A DNA stretch of 7,543 bases from Selenomonas sp. (GTDB taxonomy: Bacteria > Bacillota > Negativicutes > Selenomonadales > Selenomonadaceae). The stretch spans positions 1 through 7,543 of the forward strand of contig JABZYJ010000095.1 in NCBI GenBank assembly GCA_015265235.1, given 5' to 3'. Made by a program: the position numbers and the translations under genes. The notes below the pieces were generated by a model. That model was not told where the DNA came from, searched no databases, and saw only the letters and a list, made by a program, of their open reading frames with translations. Of this stretch, positions 1-5,541 are shown piece by piece; position 1 is the stretch's first letter; every line of letters starts with the position of its first letter.

Positions 1-1183
1 TATAGTCTCCGGGACGCCGTGTACGCAGAACCAGCGGAGGCAGCTCCGCCGCATCGGCATAGACAGCCTTCCCGTCCACCGCCTTCTGCCAATCCTCATC
101 CGTCACGATGTCCATCCGACGCGTGGAAAATAATCTTCCTTGGAAATTTATTATATCATATTCGTGGGTCAAGGGAAGGAAAATTTCTTCTTCCTTTCCC
201 TGCTGTGTTGTCCGTGTTTCTTCGCGCTGAAGTCTGAGTACGCCATAGCGCAGACGCGCACGCCATCCGTGCGGCAGCTCGCACTGCGTCGTTCCCTCTC
301 GTGTGAGGAGACGGCGCATCCGTTCCTCATGCTCGTAGGAAAGATCCTGCTGGCCGTCCGTCACGCATGCCCAGAAGAGACGCAGGACACGCCGTACCAT
401 GGCCGTGTGCAGCGTATTCAGCACGCTGACGGAGAGGCCGCCGCCGAAGGATGCGCGCTCCAGTTCTGCCGCAGCACACTGTGTGAGGAAATCATCCTCC
501 TCACCCGCGAGCGCACTGAGGCGCACGAGTGCATCGCGGACATTTCGATTGCCGTAGGTACAGAGGGTCGGCAAGAGCGTATGGCGAATCCGATTGCGCT
601 GCGCCTCCTGCTGATCGTTCGTCCGGTCATGGCACGGGTGAAGCTCATGTGCCCGAATATATCTCTCAATCTCCGTGCGTGCCGTATGGAGCAGCGGGCG
701 CAGGTGGACGCCGTCCCACTCACGCATGGCGGCAAGCCCTGCAGGTCCCGTACCGCGCAGAATACGCATGAGCACGGTCTCCGCCAAATCATCTGCATGA
801 TGGGCGAGCACTATCGCATCGCAGTGTTCCTGCTCCTGCAGCCGATGGAGAAAATCATAGCGGCAGACACGTGCCGCCGTCTCAAGCGAAAGTTTATGCG
901 TCCGCGCATAGCGCGGTACATCGCCTGCCTCAATGATGCAGGGAATATCGCGCGCCGCACAGTATGCCGCCACGGCATCTGCGTCCGCACGTGACGCTGC
1001 TCCGCGAATGCCGTGCTCGTAGTGTGCACAGATGATCTGCGGGCCGCCCGCCGCATGTAAATCGCTGAGAATGTCCAGCAGAACCAGAGAATCCGTCCCG
1101 CCCGAGCAGGCGGCGAGCACGCGGCGATCCGGCGCAAAAAAACCATGCGCACAAAGAATGTCTGCCACCTGTCGTTTCAACAT
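1..1183 (-). CDS. tilS: tRNA(Ile)-lysidine synthetase TilS, 3' end missing (runs off window)
   Basis: TilS uses ATP to attach lysine to C34 of the CAU-anticodon tRNA-Ile, making lysidine so that the tRNA reads AUA; it is a cytosolic and normally essential enzyme. The frame is open from an ATG at 1183 to the left edge, giving 394 residues. The PP-loop ATPase motif SGGTDS lies at about residues 27-32, and the TilS-typical block AHHADDLAETVLMRILRG at about 127-144. Charged middle and C-terminal regions follow, and the last visible residues, RTRRPGDY (387-394), are the usual opening of the C-terminal TilS domain. Full-length TilS is about 430-480 residues, so probably only some 50-90 residues are missing; nothing suggests a broken gene. 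GGGAG lies just upstream of the ATG. The gene follows the S1-protein terminator on the same strand, so it needs its own promoter or read-through. In related Firmicutes hpt and ftsH come next. Confidence 0.95.
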   Translation of the reverse strand, partial: MLKRQVADILCAHGFFAPDRRVLAACSGGTDSLVLLDILSDLHAAGGPQIICAHYEHGIRGAASRADADAVAAYCAARDIPCIIEAGDVPRYARTHKLSLETAARVCRYDFLHRLQEQEHCDAIVLAHHADDLAETVLMRILRGTGPAGLAAMREWDGVHLRPLLHTARTEIERYIRAHELHPCHDRTNDQQEAQRNRIRHTLLPTLCTYGNRNVRDALVRLSALAGEEDDFLTQCAAAELERASFGGGLSVSVLNTLHTAMVRRVLRLFWACVTDGQQDLSYEHEERMRRLLTREGTTQCELPHGWRARLRYGVLRLQREETRTTQQGKEEEIFLPLTHEYDIINFQGRLFSTRRMDIVTDEDWQKAVDGKAVYADAAELPPLVLRTRRPGDY

Positions 1184-1197
1184 GATCTCCCGATAAA

Positions 1198-1315
1198 GGA
1201 AGCACTGACCCATGCGTCCATCGCGTGGTGCACGCGTCGTACTGCCCGGTCAGAATTATCTCCGCGCAGACCATCATACACCGGTTCGATGAAAATCATG
1301 TGATCAGTGCTTTCC
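1198..1315. mobile_element. MITE-like hairpin element filling the tilS 5' region
   Basis: The left end reads GGAAGCACTGA (1198-1208) and the right end TCAGTGCTTTCC (1304-1315). These are inverted copies with a one-base indel, and the match continues inward through the CATG tetramers on each side. Further internal blocks also pair: CATCG with CGATG, and GGTG with CACC. The whole 118 bp can therefore fold into one imperfect hairpin with a loop near TCAGAATTATC. The ends share TCAGTGCTTCCTTTA (15 bases, read on the minus strand) with the repeat at 3620-3637 and resemble the ends of the 3443-3603 element. No clear target duplication is visible. The element lies between the S1 terminator and tilS, so any dedicated tilS promoter must be within or right beside it; a TATGAT-like box is seen at 1273-1278 (minus) without a good -35. 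It is probably a degenerate non-autonomous element. That reading rests on structure, not on a database match. Confidence 0.5.
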
Positions 1316-1317
1316 AC

Positions 1318-1350
1318 AAAAAAGGCACTCCGCATGGAGTGTCCTCTTTC
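1318..1350 (-). terminator. Rho-independent terminator of the S1-protein transcription unit
   Basis: Read on the minus strand, GGACACTCC (1344-1336), loop ATGC and GGAGTGCC (1331-1324) form a stem, followed immediately by six T residues (1323-1318). The stem has a six-pair GC-containing core, one A/C mismatch, then further G-C and wobble pairs. It lies 28 bases past the S1-gene stop codon and upstream of tilS, so it separates the two genes transcriptionally. The plus-strand reading lacks a T tract, so it acts in the minus direction. Confidence 0.85.
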
Positions 1351-1377
1351 TCCTCTATCCTATCACAGCATACGTGC

Positions 1378-1821
1378 TCAGCCACGGCGTGAGCCGCGTC
1401 CGCCACGCTTGGAATCTGTCTTGCGGCGCAGATCGGTCAACCGTTCATCGCTGTCCTTGAGGAAGCGCGACAACTTGTCCTCAAAGGACGGCGAGCCGAT
1501 CTGACGTGATGCCGCCGTACGGCGCATATCGCGCGGCGGACGCGGCGGACGTGCCGGCGCAGCAGCGGACTGCGCAGCGGACGATTTATCCTGCAGAGCC
1601 TTGATCGACAGCCCGATCTTCCCACGATCATCCACGGTCAGTACCTTGACCTTGACCTTGTCATGCTCTTTTAGAAAATCATGCACATCGCTCACGTAGA
1701 CGTCGGCAACCTCCGAGATGTGGATCAGCCCCGTCTTCCCTTCCGGGAGTTCGACAAAAGCACCAAAATTCGTGATGCCCGTGACAACACCCTCTACTAC
1801 GCTGCCGACTTCAATGGCCAA
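1378..1821 (-). CDS. S1 RNA-binding domain protein (YabR-like)
   Basis: This is a 147-residue protein with one S1 domain (residues about 3-75). It contains the typical GVVTGITNFGAFVELPEGKT stretch and HISEVAD, and ends the fold with GKIGLSIKAL. A low-complexity linker rich in Ala, Pro and Arg follows (about 80-105), then a conserved-looking tail with FEDKLSRFLKDSDERL and a basic KRGGRGSRRG end. The family binds RNA and associates with ribosomes; no specific target can be read here. The start is placed at TTG 1821, which gives the family-typical MAIEVGS N-terminus and has AAGGGAAG seven bases upstream. A TTG at 1878 in the same frame would lie almost at the predicted transcription start and add 19 unfamiliar residues. 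The gene lies downstream of the DivIC-like gene, as in Bacillus yabR, with its own promoter and a terminator. Confidence 0.88.
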   Translation of the reverse strand: MAIEVGSVVEGVVTGITNFGAFVELPEGKTGLIHISEVADVYVSDVHDFLKEHDKVKVKVLTVDDRGKIGLSIKALQDKSSAAQSAAAPARPPRPPRDMRRTAASRQIGSPSFEDKLSRFLKDSDERLTDLRRKTDSKRGGRGSRRG

Positions 1822-1851
1822 AACAAATCTTCCCTTCAACGATAAACCATC

Positions 1852-1863
1852 GGGGTCTCCCCC
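1852..1863 (-). promoter_or_regulatory. GGGG-GAGA-CCCC hairpin in the S1-gene leader
   Basis: On the minus strand four G residues, a GAGA (GNRA-type) loop and four C residues form a compact, stable hairpin. It lies about 10 bases after the predicted transcription start and about 30 bases before the TTG start. It does not cover the ribosome-binding site. A 5' stabilising hairpin is the simplest reading; a regulatory role is unproven. Confidence 0.4.
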
Positions 1864-1880
1864 CTCTGTCAGACACAATT

Positions 1881-1910
1881 ATTATACAGGGCGGACGCCC
1901 GTTCTGTCAA
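1881..1910 (-). promoter_or_regulatory. Sigma-70-type promoter of the S1-protein gene
   Basis: On the minus strand TTGACA (1910-1905) and TATAAT (1886-1881) are both perfect consensus hexamers, separated by 18 bases. The predicted start is near 1874, leaving a leader of roughly 50 bases before TTG 1821. The spacer contains a 12-bp inverted repeat, GGGCG-GA-CGCCC (1889-1900), which could be an operator or chance GC pairing. The promoter sits in the short gap after the DivIC-like gene, so the S1 gene can be expressed separately from the upstream operon. Confidence 0.8.
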
Positions 1911-1927
1911 GAAAATACGCAGCCCAG

Positions 1928-2227
1928 TCAGTTGCCGTTTCCACGCTTTCCCGGTGCATAGGGAAGTTCCCCTTTCCCCGTCATACCGAGCTCCTCACGC
2001 GCCAATTTCTCAATGTACGGCAATTCCCCAAGATGCGTTTTCTCCGCCTGCAAACGGTCATTCTCCTCCTGTGCAGCCGTCAGCCGCTCGGATGCCGCTC
2101 GCTGCTCCGCACGCACGTGAAAGAGATAGATTCCCTGTGATACGATCATCGTACCAAAGTAACCAAGGATCAGAAGAACCGTCACAACAAACCAGCGCGG
2201 CCGCCGTGCATTCTTTCTCCGTGCCAT
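1928..2227 (-). CDS. divIC: DivIC/FtsB-family septum formation protein
   Basis: This 99-residue bitopic membrane protein belongs to the FtsB/DivIC septum-initiator family, which forms the FtsQ-FtsL-FtsB (DivIB-FtsL-DivIC) complex that triggers septal wall synthesis. A basic cytoplasmic tail (residues 1-11, MARRKNARRPR) is followed by one transmembrane helix (about 12-34). A coiled-coil segment with Glu/Gln/Leu heptads spans about 38-65, and the family-typical stretch YIEKLAREELGMTGKGELPY is at about 71-90. ATG 2227 is preceded by GAGGGAG and lies 9 bases after the glycosyltransferase stop, so the two are co-transcribed. The position just upstream of an S1/YabR gene and near tilS supports DivIC rather than another small coiled-coil protein. 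The exact name (divIC or ftsB) differs among annotations. Confidence 0.85.
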   Translation of the reverse strand: MARRKNARRPRWFVVTVLLILGYFGTMIVSQGIYLFHVRAEQRAASERLTAAQEENDRLQAEKTHLGELPYIEKLAREELGMTGKGELPYAPGKRGNGN

Positions 2228-2236
2228 CCGTCTCCC

Positions 2237-3361
2237 TCACTTTCGCTGAAGCATCTCTGTCAGAATCTCCGCCACGCGCTGTGCCGCCTCCTCGCGGGCA
2301 CAGTCACGTGCTGCCCTGCGCATGGCAGGCAGACGATGCGTAAGTATGTCCTCCACCGCCGGTGCCATACGCTCGCCCGGGTGCAGCCATACGGCCGCTC
2401 CACATCGCGTCGCATAGACGGCGTTCTCCGTCTCCGGCCCCGGAATCGGGTCATGCAGGAGGAGCGGCAGCCCTGCAGCGAATGCCTCACTGATTGTGAG
2501 CGCACCGGGCTTCGTGATGAGCAGATCCGCCGCGCGCATCAATACCGGCACATCGTGGGTATAGCCGCGCACGGAGATCGCATGATGTGAATGTGCTGCG
2601 CGCGCACGCGCACGCTCCTCCAGTGCAGCATTATGTCCCGCCACGACGAGAACGGAGAGGCGCAGCTGTACTTGCTCCAATGCCGCAAGGGTCGCCTCCA
2701 TATCGCCGAGCCCCAGACCGCCGCCCATGAGAAGAACGGTCGGCCGATCTCCAGAGAGTCCTGCCTGTACCTGTGCCTCGCGGCGTGCCAAGCGGCTCGC
2801 CATGAGCGTAATCGGTATACCCGTCGCATGGATGCACTTCCGATCAAAGCCACACGCCGCCATCTCATCTGCCATCGTCTCTGTCGCAACGAAATAAGCA
2901 TCCACGTTGCGCACAAACCAGATCGCGTGGAGAGCGTAGTCCGTGAGAAGTGCCGCCAACGCGAAGGAGCCGCCATGCTGCTCGCGCCAGAGTGCTGCCG
3001 CACCCTCGGGAAAGGGGTGGGTGGCGACGACAAGGTCGGGCTGATACGTCCGAATGATCCGTCCCATCGTACGCACCATCACCCAAGCAAAGGCAGCACG
3101 CACCGCACCCCCGCCCGCCTTCTTTCCCGCAATGTGGAAGAAGACATCGTAGAGATTCGGCACAAAGCGCAGCATCGTCAGATAAATGCGCTTCATGAGA
3201 TAGTGGATGATGGACACCTCTCGCGACATGAAGTCCACGACATCGATCCGCTGCTCCGCCGCTCCCGGCTGCGCCTTCAGTGCCGCGCGAATGGCCTCTG
3301 CCGCCCGCGTATGCCCTGCACCGATGGAGGCGGTCAAAATGAGAATGCGGGCATGTCCCAT
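2237..3361 (-). CDS. MGDG-synthase/UgtP-type diacylglycerol glycosyltransferase (GT28)
   Basis: This 374-residue enzyme probably transfers glucose or galactose from the UDP-sugar to diacylglycerol at the inner face of the cytoplasmic membrane, making glycolipid. The N-terminal MGDG-synthase domain has ASIGAGHTRAAEAIRAAL (about 11-28) with the glycine/His loop, and YDVFFHIAGKK (about 71-81), typical of this family. The C-terminal MurG-like domain has LLMGGGLGLGDM (about 210-221), GYTHDVPVLMRAADLLITKP (about 266-285) and SEAFAAGLPLLLHDPIPGPE (about 291-310), the nucleotide-sugar binding region. The start is set at ATG 3361: the in-frame ATG at 3376 lies upstream of the perfect AGGAGG (3373-3368), which stands six bases before 3361. 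The gene is first in the operon with the DivIC-like gene. Donor sugar and acceptor cannot be decided from the sequence. Confidence 0.85.
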   Translation of the reverse strand: MGHARILILTASIGAGHTRAAEAIRAALKAQPGAAEQRIDVVDFMSREVSIIHYLMKRIYLTMLRFVPNLYDVFFHIAGKKAGGGAVRAAFAWVMVRTMGRIIRTYQPDLVVATHPFPEGAAALWREQHGGSFALAALLTDYALHAIWFVRNVDAYFVATETMADEMAACGFDRKCIHATGIPITLMASRLARREAQVQAGLSGDRPTVLLMGGGLGLGDMEATLAALEQVQLRLSVLVVAGHNAALEERARARAAHSHHAISVRGYTHDVPVLMRAADLLITKPGALTISEAFAAGLPLLLHDPIPGPETENAVYATRCGAAVWLHPGERMAPAVEDILTHRLPAMRRAARDCAREEAAQRVAEILTEMLQRK

Positions 3362-3367
3362 CAGCCA

Positions 3368-3373
3368 CCTCCT
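3368..3373 (-). promoter_or_regulatory. Ribosome-binding site that fixes the glycosyltransferase start
   Basis: Minus-strand AGGAGG (inside AGGAGGTGG, 3373-3365) is a full Shine-Dalgarno match six bases before ATG 3361. An upstream in-frame ATG at 3376 would place the site inside the coding sequence and has no site of its own, so 3361 is preferred. Confidence 0.8.
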
Positions 3374-3384
3374 CATACAATCTT

Positions 3385-3412
3385 ATTTTAACATAATTTT
3401 TGACAATGGCAA
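3385..3412 (-). promoter_or_regulatory. Promoter of the glycosyltransferase-divIC operon
   Basis: On the minus strand TTGCCA (3412-3407) and TAAAAT (3390-3385) are separated by 16 bases in an AT-rich stretch. Transcription would start near 3378, just upstream of the Shine-Dalgarno at 3373-3368. An alternative pairing of TTGTCA with TAAGAT (spacer 15) is weaker. Confidence 0.6.
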
Positions 3413-3442
3413 ATTTTTTTGACGGACGATATGGATTCCTAG

Positions 3443-3603
3443 GGAATCGCTGATAAAATGAAGTCCGTCGAATTGGTGCAGATTTTTTGTCCTGTCAAGG
3501 AGACAAACCGGACGCATAGCAGAGGCTATGTGGAGGATTTGTCGACACAGACAGGGCGAAAAAGATGTACTAAGACGGCGGTGCTGAATTTATCAGTGCT
3601 TCC
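3443..3603. mobile_element. 161-bp palindromic MITE-like element with terminal inverted repeats
   Basis: The left terminus GGAATCGCTGATAAAATG (3443-3460) is the inverse of the right terminus GAATTTATCAGTGCTTCC (3586-3603), 14 of 18 positions matching. Inside, 3476-3496 pairs with 3550-3570 (16 Watson-Crick plus 3 wobble pairs of 21), and 3502-3520 pairs with 3525-3543 (14 plus 1 of 19) around a four-base loop. The pairing is collinear, so the element folds as one long hairpin. It has no coding capacity. The flanks are CTAG (3439-3442) and CTAA (3604-3607), which suggests a YTAR target duplication with one change, as in IS5-group elements. The structure is seen directly; the IS5 link is inference. 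It sits between two divergent promoters and could affect both transcripts. Confidence 0.7.
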
Positions 3604-3619
3604 CTAAGATGGTTGTACC

Positions 3620-3637
3620 GAATTTATCAGTGCTTCC
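3620..3637. repeat. Extra copy of the MITE right terminus
   Basis: GAATTTATCAGTGCTTCC occurs exactly at 3586-3603 and again here, 34 bases downstream. The ten bases before each copy are partly conserved (6 of 10). The second copy continues as CTTTA, which matches the element end near 1194-1208 read on the minus strand. It could be a remnant of a second, nested or excised element, or a tandem duplication of the terminus. Confidence 0.7.
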
Positions 3638-3672
3638 TTTACTGTGCGCCGCGCAAACACTTCATTCTCCCT

Positions 3673-3701
3673 TTGCTTATCTATCTCTCATGATATATAA
3701 T
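3673..3701 (+). promoter_or_regulatory. Sigma-70-type promoter of trpS and the genes behind it
   Basis: TTGCTT (3673-3678) and TATAAT (3696-3701) have a 17-base spacer, an optimal arrangement. Transcription would begin near 3708 and give a leader of only about 29 bases ending in AAGGAAGGA (3722-3730), six bases before ATG 3737. The leader is too short for a T-box or attenuator. No strong promoter was noticed before the three downstream genes, so this one probably drives the whole plus-strand block. Confidence 0.75.
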
Positions 3702-3736
3702 GAAGATGATTCTACGTTATAAAGGAAGGAACATTC

Positions 3737-4741
3737 ATGAACGCAAATGACGCAGCCCGCCGCAAGATCATCCTGAGCGGCATCCAGCCCACCGGTACAT
3801 TCACCCTCGGCAACTATCTCGGCGCGGTGAAGAACTGGCGGCAGCTGCAGAAGGAATACGACTGCTACTACTTCGTCGCCGATCTGCACGCGCTGACGGT
3901 CTACCACGAGCCCGCCATGCGGCGCAAGGCGAGCCGCGAGGCGTTTGCCCTCCTGCTCGCGTGTGGCCTCAACCCGGAGGAGAGTCTGGTGTTTATCCAG
4001 AGCCACGTCCCCGCACACGCACAGATGGGCTGGATGCTCTCGTGTCTCAGTCCGTTCGGCGATCTCAGCCGCATGACGCAGTTCAAGGATAAGTCGGCGA
4101 AGCATCCCGAGGACATCAACGCGGGGCTCTTCACCTATCCCGCGCTGATGGCCGGCGATATTCTCCTCTATCAGGCGGACTACGTGCCCGTCGGCGCCGA
4201 TCAGACGCAGCACCTCGAGTTTACGCGGAACGTCGCTGCGCGGTTCAACTACGTCTACGGCGAGACATTCCGCCTGCCCGAGGGCTATTTCCCAAAGGCG
4301 GGGGCACGCGTCATGAGTCTCGCGGAGCCGACAGCGAAGATGAGCAAGTCCGACGAGAACGCCAAGGCGACCATCTTCATCCTCGACGATGAGAAGACGA
4401 TCCTCAAAAAATTCAAGTCCGCCGTCACGGACAGTGAGTCCGAGGTCGCGTTCCGCGAGGGCAAGGACGGCATCAACAATCTCATGACGATCTACTCCGC
4501 CATCACGGGGAAATCCTACGATGCGATCACGGCGGAGTTCGCCGGAAAGGGCTACGGCGACTTCAAGACGGCCGTCGGGACGGTCGTCGCCGACGAGCTG
4601 CGCCCCATCCGCGAGCGTTATGCGGAGCTGCTCACGGATAAGGCATACCTCGACGCAGAGATTGCGCGGGGGGCGGAGCGTGCCGCGCACATCGCCGAAA
4701 AGACGCTCGCGAAGGCGAAACGCAAGATGGGGCTGTGCTGA
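3737..4741 (+). CDS. trpS: Tryptophanyl-tRNA synthetase
   Basis: This class I aminoacyl-tRNA synthetase of 334 residues, the normal bacterial TrpRS length, charges tRNA-Trp with tryptophan using ATP in the cytosol. The N-terminal SGIQPTGTFTLGNYLGA (about 14-30) contains the HIGH-equivalent TLGN. The middle has VGADQTQHLEFTR (about 152-164) of the tryptophan/ATP pocket. AKMSKSDEN (about 200-208) is the KMSKS loop. The C-terminal helical anticodon-binding part ends in a lysine-rich tail, KAKRKMGLC. ATG 3737 is supported by AAGGAAGGA. No T-box leader precedes it, although many Firmicute trpS genes have one. The stop codon TGA overlaps the next gene's ATG by one base, implying translational coupling to the phosphonate genes. 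Confidence 0.97.
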   Translation: MNANDAARRKIILSGIQPTGTFTLGNYLGAVKNWRQLQKEYDCYYFVADLHALTVYHEPAMRRKASREAFALLLACGLNPEESLVFIQSHVPAHAQMGWMLSCLSPFGDLSRMTQFKDKSAKHPEDINAGLFTYPALMAGDILLYQADYVPVGADQTQHLEFTRNVAARFNYVYGETFRLPEGYFPKAGARVMSLAEPTAKMSKSDENAKATIFILDDEKTILKKFKSAVTDSESEVAFREGKDGINNLMTIYSAITGKSYDAITAEFAGKGYGDFKTAVGTVVADELRPIRERYAELLTDKAYLDAEIARGAERAAHIAEKTLAKAKRKMGLC

Positions 4742-5472
4742 TGAATGCACATCGTATGACGCGCGCCGTCATTCTCGCGGCCGGGCGCGGGTCACGGCTC
4801 GCACCGCTGACCGATCACCTGCCGAAGCCGCTCGTCCCCGTGAACGGCGTGCCGATCATCGCGACAATTTTAGATGCGCTTAATGTAGCGGGGATTTCGT
4901 CGATTACTATAGTACGGGGCTATTGTGGTGCGGCATTCGATACGCTCAAGGACGCGTACCCGCACATTGCCTTTCTCGACAATCCGGACTGGGATGCGGC
5001 CAATAACATCTCCTCCATCGCCCTCGCGGGGCGCGCCGGGCTGCTCGAGGACAGCTATGTCATCGAGGGCGATCTCTACCTCGCGCATCCCGCCATCATC
5101 ACGCCCACACAGGAACGCACGAACTACATCGCGTTCCCCGTGACGGCGACGGATGACTGGTGTTTCGAGACGGATGCCGCCGGGAGGATCACGCATATTG
5201 ATACGCAGAGCTCACACCCCTGTTACCAGATGCTCGGTCTCTCCTACTGGACGGCAGCGGACGGGGCGCGGCTGGCGCGCTGCGCGAATGCGCTCTACGC
5301 CGAGGAGCAGTATCGTCAGCTCTACTGGGACGAGATCATACTAAAATACCATCCGCACGAATGCGACGTATACATCAGGGAATGCACGCGCGAGGACGTG
5401 TGGGAGATCGACACGGTGGAGGAGCTGCGGGCGCTGGAGGCGCGCGTAAAAGCGCCCCTACCGTCACGCTGA
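4741..5472 (+). CDS. LicC/PntC-like CTP:phosphonoalkylamine (or phosphocholine) nucleotidyltransferase
   Basis: This 243-residue nucleotidyltransferase of the sugar-phosphate/LicC superfamily probably activates a phosphonate such as 2-aminoethylphosphonate with CTP, giving a CMP-linked head group for transfer to lipid or glycan. The signature LAAGRGSRLAPLTDHLPKPL spans about 12-31. IEGDLYL (about 108-114) gives a metal-binding Asp, and YWDEII (about 195-200) and WEIDTVEEL (about 221-229) are typical of LicC and of the N-terminal domain of PntC. The adjacent PEP mutase favours a phosphonate substrate over phosphocholine. ATG 4741 overlaps the trpS stop by one base; ATG 4756 (MTRAVILAAG) is an alternative, and GTG 4735 is less likely. 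The tail KAPLPSR is encoded where a hairpin repeat covers the stop codon, so it may be repeat-derived. An AT-richer patch lies at about 4866-4925. Confidence 0.83.
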   Translation: MNAHRMTRAVILAAGRGSRLAPLTDHLPKPLVPVNGVPIIATILDALNVAGISSITIVRGYCGAAFDTLKDAYPHIAFLDNPDWDAANNISSIALAGRAGLLEDSYVIEGDLYLAHPAIITPTQERTNYIAFPVTATDDWCFETDAAGRITHIDTQSSHPCYQMLGLSYWTAADGARLARCANALYAEEQYRQLYWDEIILKYHPHECDVYIRECTREDVWEIDTVEELRALEARVKAPLPSR

Positions 5473-5506
5473 CGCGTGCCACCTCCCCCGTCGCGGACGG
5501 GGGAGG
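5462..5506 (+). repeat. REP-like double hairpin between the nucleotidyltransferase gene and pepM
   Basis: CGTCA-CGC-TGACG (5462-5474) is followed by a perfect 11-bp stem, CCTCCCCCGTC (5482-5492), loop GCG, and GACGGGGGAGG (5496-5506). The first hairpin contains the stop codon of the upstream gene. No T tract follows, so this is not a standard Rho-independent terminator. More likely it is an interspersed palindromic repeat that could stabilise or process the mRNA and uncouple pepM translation. Repeat status is inferred, as only one copy is in the window. Confidence 0.6.
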
Positions 5507-5541
5507 CATATATACAGCAAAAACGAAATAGAGGGAAAGAT

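Noticed and set aside
137..175. TTGACC and TATAAT on the minus strand inside tilS, a possible internal promoter.
   Set aside because: The two boxes are only about 11 bases apart, far from the 16-18 needed, and they lie in an AT-rich stretch encoding a linker.
140..994. Long plus-strand open frame of 284 codons.
   Set aside because: It is antisense to tilS, whose minus-strand frame carries the PP-loop and other family motifs. The plus-strand translation is Arg/Cys-rich with no recognisable domain.
1177..1299. Minus-strand 40-residue frame (MIFIEPVYDGLRGDNSDRAV...) overlapping the tilS start.
   Set aside because: It has a GGAAAG upstream and would be coupled to tilS, but it lies wholly in the palindromic element and resembles no known family. 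Open frame by chance is more likely.
3476..3570. Hairpin arms considered as a CRISPR repeat or small RNA gene.
   Set aside because: There are no regularly spaced direct repeats and no dedicated promoter. The symmetry extends to the termini, which fits a transposon-type palindrome better.
3604..3640. GATGGTTGTACCG upstream of trpS, similar to the T-box GGTGGTACCGCG motif.
   Set aside because: It lies upstream of the predicted trpS promoter, has no terminator/antiterminator or specifier loop, and is part of the repeated element end.
3677..4750. Minus-strand open frame of 357 codons.
   Set aside because: It is the antisense shadow of trpS, kept open by GC-rich codons; the plus strand has the TLGN and KMSKS motifs.
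5482..5506. Strong hairpin considered as a Rho-independent terminator of the trpS unit.
   Set aside because: No T tract follows the stem (next bases CATATATAC), and pepM begins shortly after with no visible promoter.
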